Shown here piece by piece: positions 1 through 6,597 of a stretch of DNA of 10,265 bases (position 1 is its first letter; each line of letters opens with the position of its first letter). The notes beneath the pieces were generated by a model. It was not told the origin of the DNA, made no database searches, and saw only the letters and a program-made list of their open reading frames with translations. The stretch is from Clostridia bacterium (lineage in GTDB: Bacteria; Bacillota; Clostridia; UMGS1810). Position numbers and translations under genes: made by a program. Where the stretch lies: the NCBI GenBank assembly GCA_017629325.1, contig JAGBXL010000141.1, forward strand, positions 1 to 10,265. Reading direction: 5' to 3'.

Positions 1-205
1 CACCCACTATTTTATAGATAAGGGTGAGGATATTGCCTTCCACATCACACACAGAGATGGGACGTCTTAAAAACAGACCATCTATTTTGATATTTACAAA
101 CTGACCGGAAGCGGTTATGTGAGAGGTGTCACCTATGAGTGTCATTTTCATAACGTCTTTGGCGATTTTCACATTTTCTTCTACCGTAAAAATTGATTGA
201 AGCAT
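1..205 (-). CDS. pyrK: Dihydroorotate dehydrogenase electron transfer subunit PyrK (partial, N-terminal 68 residues)
   Basis: PyrK is the FAD and [2Fe-2S] subunit that passes electrons from dihydroorotate dehydrogenase (PyrD, type 1B) to NAD+ in step 4 of pyrimidine synthesis. Only the N-terminus is in the window; the gene runs off the low-coordinate edge. Translating from the ATG at 205-203 gives MLQSIFTVEENVKIAKDVMK and onward, with GQFVNI at residues 34-39 and LRRPIS at 46-51. This is the ferredoxin-reductase-type FAD site (RPxS) in the arrangement typical of PyrK. The start is supported by an AAAGGA Shine-Dalgarno at 218-213, 7-8 nt upstream. The flavin domain's NAD part and the cysteine-rich iron-sulfur tail should lie outside the window, and pyrD probably follows. 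It is separated from carB by 193 bases that contain a palindromic element, but no new promoter is obvious, so it is probably part of the pyrC-carB operon. Confidence 0.9.
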   Translation of the reverse strand, partial: MLQSIFTVEENVKIAKDVMKMTLIGDTSHITASGQFVNIKIDGLFLRRPISVCDVEGNILTLIYKIVG

Positions 206-234
206 TTTTTCATTCCTTTCGTTACAGCAAATGG

Positions 235-354
235 GTACGGGCGATTGAGAAAAAGCCCCTACTGTTTTGTAACTTGTTTTATTGTAGGGAATGGATTTAT
301 CCATTCCGATGCGGAAGGCATAAATGCCTTCCCTACGATATTAAACAAACAGTA
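235..354. repeat. Composite palindromic element (three hairpins, GTAGGG-bounded) between carB and pyrK
   Basis: This fills most of the 193-base gap between carB and pyrK. Two perfect 9-bp hairpins with 2-nt spacers lie side by side: GGAATGGAT/ATCCATTCC (288-296 with 299-307) and GGAAGGCAT/ATGCCTTCC (313-321 with 324-332). They are enclosed by a 9-bp outer stem, 281-289 with 331-339 (GTAGGG/CCCTAC at its core, one G-T pair). A further terminal pair, TACTGTTT at 260-267 and AAACAGTA at 347-354, brackets the unit, with about 8 extra bases in the left arm. A third hairpin abuts it: GTACGGGC 235-242 with GCCCCTAC 255-262, one mismatch. There is no coding capacity and no T-tract, so it is not a normal terminator. 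The layout resembles small dispersed palindromic or MITE-like repeats, but copy number cannot be seen here. It ends about 15 bases before the pyrK Shine-Dalgarno. Confidence 0.75.
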
Positions 355-398
355 AAGATTAAAATATTACAAAGCACTACAAACCTTTATTTAAACAA

Positions 399-3300
399 TT
401 ACGCATCTATTGTGGATATGCAAAGAGTTGTTTCTTCCAAAACATCCAAAAGAACAGAAACTGTGTCAAGTGATGTGAAGATATTTACATTGTTTTCTGT
501 GGCAAGCTTGCGGATGTCGTGTCCGTCATTTACTATATTATCTGAGCCTGCAACATTACTTGTGTTAATGATATATGCAATGTGTCCCTGACGGATAGCA
601 TTTGGAATTTCTTCACTGCCTTCGCTGATTTTTGAGAGAACATGGGTGCGGATACCGTTGTTCTTTAAAAACTCGCCTGTGCCTGCTGTTGCCTGAATGT
701 TAAAGCCAAGGTTATAGAAGCGGCGAATTAAAGGAAGTGATTCTTCTTTATCTACATCGGCAATTGTTGCTAAAATTGTGCCATAATTCTGAAGCTTCAT
801 TCCTGATGCCTGAAGAGCTTTATACATTGCACGGTTTAATTTATCATCGTAGCCTATAACTTCACCTGTTGATTTCATTTCGGGCGAGAGATAAGCATCA
901 AGACCACGGATTTTGTTGAATGAGAACACGGGAACTTTTACATACCAGCGTTTCTTTTCCTCTGGATAAATACCAAATATGCCCTGCTCTTTTAAGGATT
1001 TACCCATTATAACCTCTGTTGCAATATCGGCAAGGCTATAACCTGTTGCTTTTGAAAGGAAGGGAACTGTTCTTGAAGAACGTGGGTTAACTTCTATAAC
1101 AAACACGTTTTCATCTTTATCTACTATAAACTGAATATTATAAAGACCTACAATGCCAATTCCAAGACCTAATTTTTTGGTGTAGCTAAGAATTGTGCCT
1201 TTAACTTTATCGGACACGCTGAAGGTTGGATATACGCTTATGGAGTCGCCGCTGTGAACGCCTGTACGCTCAATAAGTTCCATGATGCCCGGAACAAATA
1301 CATCTGTTCCGTCGCAGATAGCATCTACCTCTACCTCTTTACCCGAAATGTATTTATCTACAAGCACGGGTTTATCTTCGTCTATTTCAACTGCTGTTTT
1401 AAGGTAGTGGCGAAGTTTTTCTTCGTTACCAACAATCTGCATTGCTCTGCCGCCAAGAACAAAGCTTGGGCGAACAAGAACGGGGTAGCCTATTTCGGCA
1501 GCTGCTTTAACACCGTCTTCTATTTTGGTTACGGCTCTGCCTGATGGCTGGGGAATATCTAATTCTTTTAAGATTTTTTCAAATGAATCTCTGTTTTCAG
1601 CTTTTTCAATTGCATCGCAATCTGTGCCTATTATTTTTACACCAAGCTTCATTAAAGGATCGGCAAGGTTAATTGCTGTTTGACCGCCAAGAGATGCAAT
1701 AACGCCCTCGGGTTTTTCAAAGTGAACAATATTCATTACATCTTCGGGTGTTAAAGGCTCAAAATAAAGCTTATCGGCTGTGGTGTAGTCGGTTGAAACT
1801 GTTTCGGGGTTATTGTTTATGATAATTGCTTCATAGCCCGATTTTTTAATTGTTGTTACCGCATGAACTGTTGAATAGTCGAATTCAACACCCTGACCTA
1901 TTCTTATTGGACCTGCACCTAAAACAATTATCTTTTTGGAATCGGTGAGAACAGATGTATTTTCACCTGTGTAGCTTGAATAGAAATAAGGAATATAGGC
2001 ATTTGTGTGGCAGGTATCTACCATTCTGAACACGGGGAAGATGTTGTTTTTGCATCTTAAATCGTAAACATAGCTTTCGTTTTCGCCCCAGATTTTTGCA
2101 ATCATTTTATCGCCGAAGCCCATTTTCTTTGCTTCTTTTAAGATTTCGATATTATCTTTATTTTCTGCAATAACCTTTTCAAAATCAATAATTTTCTTTA
2201 TTGTTTCAAGGAAATATTCTGTTATTGCTGTGATTTCATGAAGCTCGGCTGTTGTCATTCCGCGTCTTAAAAGTTCGGATATACCGTAGATGTTATCATC
2301 GCGGAAGGTTTTTATATATTTAACTATTTCATCATTTGACATTGATGAGAATTTTTCGTGATAGAAATGGAACACGCCTGTCTCTAACGAACGAACAGAT
2401 TTGAGCATACATTCTTCTAAGGTAGAGCCTATGCCCATAACTTCGCCTGTTGCTTTCATTTGTGTGCCGAGTTTATTTGTGGCAGAGGCAAATTTATCAA
2501 ATGGGAAGCGTGGGAATTTGGCAACTATGTAATCAAGGCGTGGCTCAAAAGCTGCAGTTGTGTTGGCAATTGTGATATCTTCAAGAAGCATACCAAGAGC
2601 AATTTTAGCAGTTACTCTTGCGATTGGGTATCCGCTTGCTTTTGAAGCCAGAGCTGATGAACGGGATACTCTGGGATTAACCTCAATTAAATAATACTCA
2701 CTGGAATTAGGGTTAAGGGCAAACTGAACATTACAGCCGCCTTCTATTTTTAATTCACGGATAATTTTTATTGCACTGTCGTTGAGCATTTTTAAATCGT
2801 GGTCATTTAAAGTGAGGATTGGGGCTACAACGATTGAATCACCTGTGTGAACACCAACGGGGTCGATGTTTTCCATTCCGCAGATTGTTATGGCATTATC
2901 AGCTGAATCACGCATAACCTCAAATTCAATTTCTTTATATCCTTTTACGCTCTTTTCTATAAGAACCTGATGAACGGGCGAAAGCTTAAATGCATTTGCA
3001 CCAATTTCACGGAGTTCTTCTTCGTTATTGGCAAAACCGCCGCCTGTGCCGCCGAGAGTAAATGCTGGGCGAAGAACAACAGGATAGCCGATTTTTTCGG
3101 CAGCTTCTACTGCTTCTTCAATTGAATATGTGATTTCAGAAGGAATAACGGGCTCGCCTATTGATTCGCAAAGTTCTTTAAAGAGTTCGCGGTCTTCAGC
3201 TCTTTCAATACTTTCACTGCTTGTGCCTAAAAGCTCAACCTCACATTCTTTTAAGATACCCTTTTTTTCAAGCTGCATTGCTAAATTTAAGCCTGTTTGT

Positions 3301-3575
3301 CCGCCTATGCCGGGAACAATGGCGTCGGGACGCTCAAAGCGAAGGATTTTTGCAAGGTATTCAAGAGTTAAAGGCTCCATATATACCTTATCTGCAATGG
3401 TGGTAGCTGTCATAATTGTGGCGGGGTTTGAGTTTACAAGAACTACCTCGTAGCCCTCTTCTTTAAGTGCAAGACAAGCCTGGGTGCCTGCGTAGTCGAA
3501 TTCTGCCGCCTGACCTATTACAATAGGACCTGAACCTATGATAAGTACCTTTTTGATATCTGTTCTTTTTGCCAT
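399..3575 (-). CDS. carB: Carbamoyl-phosphate synthase large subunit
   Basis: CarB makes carbamoyl phosphate from bicarbonate, two ATP and ammonia delivered by the glutaminase subunit CarA; the product feeds pyrimidines and arginine. The 1058-residue protein is full length for the family (about 1055-1075). It shows the expected internal duplication. The first half has GSGPIVIGQAAEFDY near residue 14, the ATP-grasp segment YPVVLRPAFTLGGTG at 164-178 and the metal-binding EVNPR at 298-302. The second half repeats these as GAGPIRIGQGVEFDY near 553, YPVLVRPSFVLGGR at 697-710 and EVNPRSSR at 828-835. An MGS-like allosteric domain follows (about 930-1050) with ATAGTGEF at 962-969, which in characterised enzymes binds UMP or IMP. 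An ACAGGAGGAA ribosome site sits 7 nt before the ATG. It begins 16 bases after pyrC stops, so the two are co-transcribed. No carA is adjacent. Confidence 0.97.
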   Translation of the reverse strand: MAKRTDIKKVLIIGSGPIVIGQAAEFDYAGTQACLALKEEGYEVVLVNSNPATIMTATTIADKVYMEPLTLEYLAKILRFERPDAIVPGIGGQTGLNLAMQLEKKGILKECEVELLGTSSESIERAEDRELFKELCESIGEPVIPSEITYSIEEAVEAAEKIGYPVVLRPAFTLGGTGGGFANNEEELREIGANAFKLSPVHQVLIEKSVKGYKEIEFEVMRDSADNAITICGMENIDPVGVHTGDSIVVAPILTLNDHDLKMLNDSAIKIIRELKIEGGCNVQFALNPNSSEYYLIEVNPRVSRSSALASKASGYPIARVTAKIALGMLLEDITIANTTAAFEPRLDYIVAKFPRFPFDKFASATNKLGTQMKATGEVMGIGSTLEECMLKSVRSLETGVFHFYHEKFSSMSNDEIVKYIKTFRDDNIYGISELLRRGMTTAELHEITAITEYFLETIKKIIDFEKVIAENKDNIEILKEAKKMGFGDKMIAKIWGENESYVYDLRCKNNIFPVFRMVDTCHTNAYIPYFYSSYTGENTSVLTDSKKIIVLGAGPIRIGQGVEFDYSTVHAVTTIKKSGYEAIIINNNPETVSTDYTTADKLYFEPLTPEDVMNIVHFEKPEGVIASLGGQTAINLADPLMKLGVKIIGTDCDAIEKAENRDSFEKILKELDIPQPSGRAVTKIEDGVKAAAEIGYPVLVRPSFVLGGRAMQIVGNEEKLRHYLKTAVEIDEDKPVLVDKYISGKEVEVDAICDGTDVFVPGIMELIERTGVHSGDSISVYPTFSVSDKVKGTILSYTKKLGLGIGIVGLYNIQFIVDKDENVFVIEVNPRSSRTVPFLSKATGYSLADIATEVIMGKSLKEQGIFGIYPEEKKRWYVKVPVFSFNKIRGLDAYLSPEMKSTGEVIGYDDKLNRAMYKALQASGMKLQNYGTILATIADVDKEESLPLIRRFYNLGFNIQATAGTGEFLKNNGIRTHVLSKISEGSEEIPNAIRQGHIAYIINTSNVAGSDNIVNDGHDIRKLATENNVNIFTSLDTVSVLLDVLEETTLCISTIDA

Positions 3576-3591
3576 TTTTATTCCTCCTGTA

Positions 3592-4803
3592 TTAGTTATT
3601 TATCCAAACGATTTTTCCATCTTTAACTGTTAAAAGACACTTGCCGTAAACTTCAAAGCTCTCAAAAGGAGTGCTTTTGCCTTTGGAAACAAAATCTTTT
3701 GGGTTAATTTTGTATTTATTATTTAAATCCCAGATTGTGAAGCTTTCACCAAGAGGGATATTAAAGCGTTTTCTTGCATTAAAGCACATTAAGTTCATAA
3801 GCTTTTCTAAACTCAGTATGCCTGTTTTAACAAAGTTTGTATACATTAAAGGGAAAGATGTTTCTATTCCCACAACTCCCATAAGGCTTTCTTTTAAGCC
3901 TTTGGATTTTTCCTCGCTGCTATGGGGGGCATGGTCGGTTGCTATCATATCTATGGTGCCATCTTTTATGCCCTCTATAAGAGCAAGACGGTCTTCTTCG
4001 CTTCTTATGGGCGGATTCATTTTGAATCTGCCTTCTTCTTTAAGATTCATATCGTTTAAAAGAAGATAATGAGGACCTGTTTCACAGGTAATATCTACAC
4101 CGTCTTTTTTTGCTTTGCGGATTAAATCAACACTTTCTTTTGTGGATATATGGCACACATGGTAGCTGCAACCAGTTTTCTTAACAAGCTCAATATCTCT
4201 TTTTATAGGGCCCCACTCACTTTCGGAGCAAATACCCTTGTGGTTATTTTTGCGGGCATATTCACCATCGTGGATATAGCCGCCGTTTAAAAGAGAGTTA
4301 TCTTCACAGTGAGCAACAATTATTTTATTTAAACTCTTGGCTTTTTCCATGGCAGAAATCATCATTTCTTCCCTTTGAACTCCTCTGCCGTCGTCGGAAA
4401 AGCCTGCAACAAATGGCGCCATATCTTCCATATCGGAAAGCTCCTCACCCATTTCTTTTTTGGTTATGGAACCAAAGGGGTGAACACCTATAACTGCATC
4501 TTTTTTTATTATATCAAGCTGAAGTTTTAAATTATCATAGCTATCGGGCACAGGGTTTAGATTGGGCATTGAGCAAACATCGGTAAACCCGCCTCTTGCA
4601 GATGCCCTTGTTCCCGATGCTATTGTTTCTTTATAAAAAAAACCCGGCTCTCGAAGATGCACATGAACATCTGCAAAACCGGGCAGGCAAACAAAATCAC
4701 CGTTTAAAAAAGAAGATACGAAATCTGCAAAAACTGCAGAAGCGTTAGCTTTGCCTGCAGCAGAAATTATTTCGTATGCTTTTGTCCTTAGTTCTTTATT
4801 CAT
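3592..4803 (-). CDS. pyrC: Dihydroorotase (class I)
   Basis: PyrC cyclises N-carbamoyl-aspartate to dihydroorotate, step 3 of pyrimidine synthesis. The 403-residue protein has the amidohydrolase zinc site: DVHVHLREPG at 45-54 (His47, His49), SDDGRG at 136-141 (bridging Asp), AHCED at 164-168 (His165), CHIS at 217-220 (His218) and the catalytic ATDHAPH at 288-294 (Asp290). The open frame extends 39 codons further upstream to 4920, but those codons run through a transcription terminator. The ATG at 4803 has AAAGGAG 6 nt before it, so I chose it. The first 35 residues look helical and lack the usual N-terminal strand motif of the family (such as IKNGRVID), although the C-terminal strand VKDGKIVW at 393-400 is present. 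It is the first gene of the pyr operon, behind a structured leader, and carB follows after 16 bases. Confidence 0.95.
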   Translation of the reverse strand: MNKELRTKAYEIISAAGKANASAVFADFVSSFLNGDFVCLPGFADVHVHLREPGFFYKETIASGTRASARGGFTDVCSMPNLNPVPDSYDNLKLQLDIIKKDAVIGVHPFGSITKKEMGEELSDMEDMAPFVAGFSDDGRGVQREEMMISAMEKAKSLNKIIVAHCEDNSLLNGGYIHDGEYARKNNHKGICSESEWGPIKRDIELVKKTGCSYHVCHISTKESVDLIRKAKKDGVDITCETGPHYLLLNDMNLKEEGRFKMNPPIRSEEDRLALIEGIKDGTIDMIATDHAPHSSEEKSKGLKESLMGVVGIETSFPLMYTNFVKTGILSLEKLMNLMCFNARKRFNIPLGESFTIWDLNNKYKINPKDFVSKGKSTPFESFEVYGKCLLTVKDGKIVWINN

Positions 4804-4867
4804 AGTTAGCTCCTTTACTACCCCAATACTAAAACACAGGGAAAGCGCATAAATCGTAAGATTATAC

Positions 4868-4894
4868 AAAAAAAGCCTGCCCTTTGTGGCAAGC
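4868..4894 (-). terminator. Intrinsic terminator inside the pyrC leader (attenuator)
   Basis: On the minus strand, GCTTGCC (4894-4888) pairs with GGCAGGC (4881-4875) around the loop ACAAAG, with one G-U pair, followed directly by seven T residues (4874-4868). It lies about 65 bases before the pyrC ATG and about 125 nt after the predicted transcription start, so it would stop transcription before the operon. Its 5' arm is also complementary to an upstream leader segment (GGCAAG, 4964-4959), which is what an attenuator needs. Confidence 0.85.
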
Positions 4895-4955
4895 GAAAAA
4901 TACACAAAAAAACTATGCACAAATATTCATTTGCACACCAAATTCTAATAATTTT

Positions 4956-5017
4956 CATCTTGCCGATATCTCTGTATCGATTTAAAGACGCGGTATGCAA
5001 AACTTGTTTCACGTACC
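4956..5017 (-). promoter_or_regulatory. pyr operon leader: 5' hairpin plus candidate PyrR binding loop and antiterminator arm
   Basis: The leader starts with a hairpin at 5017-4992: ten pairs, one C-A mismatch, loop CAAG. A second hairpin follows at 4990-4956. Its lower stem CGTCTT/AAGATG (one G-U) and upper stem CGATA/TATCG are separated by an asymmetric internal loop (TAAAT on the 5' side, GC on the 3' side) and capped by the hexaloop CAGAGA (4974-4969). As I recall the family, PyrR binding loops have a CNGNGA hexaloop and a purine-rich 5' bulge, which this matches; the flanking stem bases do not match the usual consensus. The 3' side of this hairpin carries GGCAAG (4964-4959), complementary to the terminator's CTTGCC (4893-4888). 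Beyond a 2x2 loop, GAAAAT (4956-4951) can also pair with ATTTTT (4901-4896). Hairpin and antiterminator therefore exclude each other. PyrR itself is not in the window. Confidence 0.65.
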
Positions 5018-5023
5018 TTATTA

Positions 5024-5052
5024 ATGATATCACAACAAGATTAGGTTGTCAA
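5024..5052 (-). promoter_or_regulatory. Sigma-A promoter of the pyrC-carB-pyrK operon
   Basis: A perfect -35 TTGACA (5052-5047) and a -10 TATCAT (5029-5024) are separated by exactly 17 bases. The predicted start near 5017 gives a leader of about 215 nt before pyrC. It lies just after the terminator of the upstream symporter gene, so the operon starts independently. Confidence 0.9.
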
Positions 5053-5072
5053 GGAAAAATTAGACTATATAC

Positions 5073-5105
5073 AAAAAATCAGAGCCAAAGTTAAGCCCTG
5101 ATTTT
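5073..5105 (-). terminator. Terminator after the AGCS symporter gene
   Basis: On the minus strand an 11-bp stem, AAAATCAGGGC (5105-5095) with GCTCTGATTTT (5085-5075), one G-U pair, encloses a 9-nt loop and runs into a T-tract ending at 5073. It starts about 30 bases after the symporter stop codon and separates this unit from the pyr promoter. Confidence 0.88.
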
Positions 5106-5134
5106 TGTTAAATTTTGATATATTTCACAACTTA

Positions 5135-6592
5135 TTATTTATTCTTAAAATAAGAAAGCATTGGCTTTATATTTCGCCCTTTTTTCTTGCGGAGAATATA
5201 GTTATTAGTTATTCTTTTTACATAGCCTGAAAGAAATATAACTGCTATAAGGTTTGGCAGCATCATAAGACCGTTAAAAATATCGGAAACCGTCCACGCT
5301 AAAGAAGATGTTAAAACCGCACCCAGCGGAATTGACAAAAGATGAAGTGCTTTAAATATAAACACACTATTTTCGCCAAAAATATATTCCCAGGCTTTTG
5401 CCCCGTAATGATTCCAGCCTATAACTGTTGAAAATGAAAAAAGGAAAATACAAATTGCAACAAATTTTCCGCCCAGATCTCTCCCGGGGAAATTAAGGTT
5501 AAAAGCTTCGGCAACCAAGGTTGCGTCGCTTCCTGAAAAAAGGTTGGTGTTAAGATTATACGCTCCCGATGTGAGCACAACAAGGGCAGTAACTGTGCAA
5601 AGTAAAATTGTATCTACAAACACCTCAAACATACCCCACATGCCCTGTTCACATGGTTCTTCAAGCGAGGTTGATGCATGAACAATAACTGATGAACCAA
5701 GACCTGCCTCATTTGAAAACACACCCCTTTTAAAGCCTTCGGAAAAAGCCCTCCCCAAAATAAAGCCCGTGCCTCCGCCAACACCCGCTTCAAAACTAAA
5801 AGCTGACGAAAATATTGCTTTAAAAGCAGGGATTACATTATGTGCATTTTTTATTATTACATAAATTGAGCCTGACATAAAAAAGACTATCATAAAAGGA
5901 ACTATTTTTTCGGTAAAAGACGTTATTTGTTTTAGCCCTCCCGTGCATGCTATGAGTGCAAGAATAAAAAGAAGAATTCCAAGAAAGAGAGGATAAAAAT
6001 CTGCAAAGGTAAATCCTCTTAAAAGCTTTAGGTTACCGGCAGGAAAAGATGCTGTAAGATTTAAAACTATTTTATTGACCTGCCCCATTGAGCCCATTCC
6101 AAACGAAGCAAGAACGGTGAAAACAGAAAAAAGGTATGCAAGACATTTTGCAATAGTTTTAAATCCTTTTACAGAGCCTAAACCTTCCTCAAGATAATAC
6201 ATTGCTCCGCCCGACCATTCACCGCCTATGTTTTTTCGCCTGAAATATATTCCCAAGATATTTTCAGCATAGCTTGTGCCCATACCGAGAAATGCCGCAA
6301 CCCACATCCAGAAAACTGCACCCGGGCCGCCTATGCATATAGCAGAACTGACACCTACTATATTTCCAACACCCAGTGTTGCCGCAAGAGATGTACACAG
6401 AGATGCAAAAGGCGAAATTGAGCCTTTTGATGATAGCTTCGCTTCCTTTTTAAAAAGAGTGCCAAAAGTTTTTTCCCACCACAAAGGAAACCTGAAAAGC
6501 TGAAAGCCACCCAGAAGAATTAAAAGATATAATCCTGCGAAGGTAAGAAACAAAAAAGAAAGTTTATCCCATATAAATGAATTCAGGTCCAT
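5135..6592 (-). CDS. AGCS-family sodium:alanine/glycine symporter
   Basis: This is an integral membrane carrier of the alanine or glycine:cation symporter family, importing a small neutral amino acid with Na+ or H+. The 485-residue protein has about ten to eleven hydrophobic helices (for example 11-33, 64-87, 92-117, 146-167, 196-219, 229-247, 322-345, 376-397, 410-435, 441-458). Family signatures are clear: SLAATLGVGNIVGV at 68-81, GGPGAVFWMW at 88-97 (the AGCS signature) followed by GMGTSYAEN, and GVFSNEAGLGS at 290-300. A basic tail (RKKKGR) ends the protein on the likely cytoplasmic side. The substrate, alanine or glycine, cannot be told from sequence. The ATG lies 5 bases after the stop of the sipL-like gene, with AAGGA inside that gene about 10 nt upstream, so it appears co-transcribed and perhaps translationally coupled to it. 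Confidence 0.93.
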   Translation of the reverse strand: MDLNSFIWDKLSFLFLTFAGLYLLILLGGFQLFRFPLWWEKTFGTLFKKEAKLSSKGSISPFASLCTSLAATLGVGNIVGVSSAICIGGPGAVFWMWVAAFLGMGTSYAENILGIYFRRKNIGGEWSGGAMYYLEEGLGSVKGFKTIAKCLAYLFSVFTVLASFGMGSMGQVNKIVLNLTASFPAGNLKLLRGFTFADFYPLFLGILLFILALIACTGGLKQITSFTEKIVPFMIVFFMSGSIYVIIKNAHNVIPAFKAIFSSAFSFEAGVGGGTGFILGRAFSEGFKRGVFSNEAGLGSSVIVHASTSLEEPCEQGMWGMFEVFVDTILLCTVTALVVLTSGAYNLNTNLFSGSDATLVAEAFNLNFPGRDLGGKFVAICIFLFSFSTVIGWNHYGAKAWEYIFGENSVFIFKALHLLSIPLGAVLTSSLAWTVSDIFNGLMMLPNLIAVIFLSGYVKRITNNYILRKKKGRNIKPMLSYFKNK

Positions 6593-6597
6593 TTATT

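Noticed and set aside
193..591. Plus-strand frame of 132 codons across the pyrK start, the repeat and the carB end.
   Set aside because: It has no ribosome site or recognisable family, spans the palindromic repeat, and is antisense to two clear genes.
3671..4069. Plus-strand frame of 132 codons antisense to pyrC.
   Set aside because: It is a shadow of the conserved pyrC codons with no family resemblance; other plus-strand frames inside carB, the symporter and the sipL-like gene were dropped for the same reason.
4804..4920. Upstream extension of the pyrC frame to 4920.
   Set aside because: The extra codons run through the attenuator terminator and lack a ribosome site, while the ATG at 4803 has AAAGGAG at 6 nt.
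4818..4958. A 46-codon frame (MKIIRIW...) in the pyr leader that crosses the terminator, with U-rich runs just before it, recalling the E. coli pyrBI leader peptide.
   Set aside because: It has no good Shine-Dalgarno, its ATG is buried in the candidate PyrR-type hairpin, and the PyrR-style pairings explain the leader better. It stays a weak alternative.
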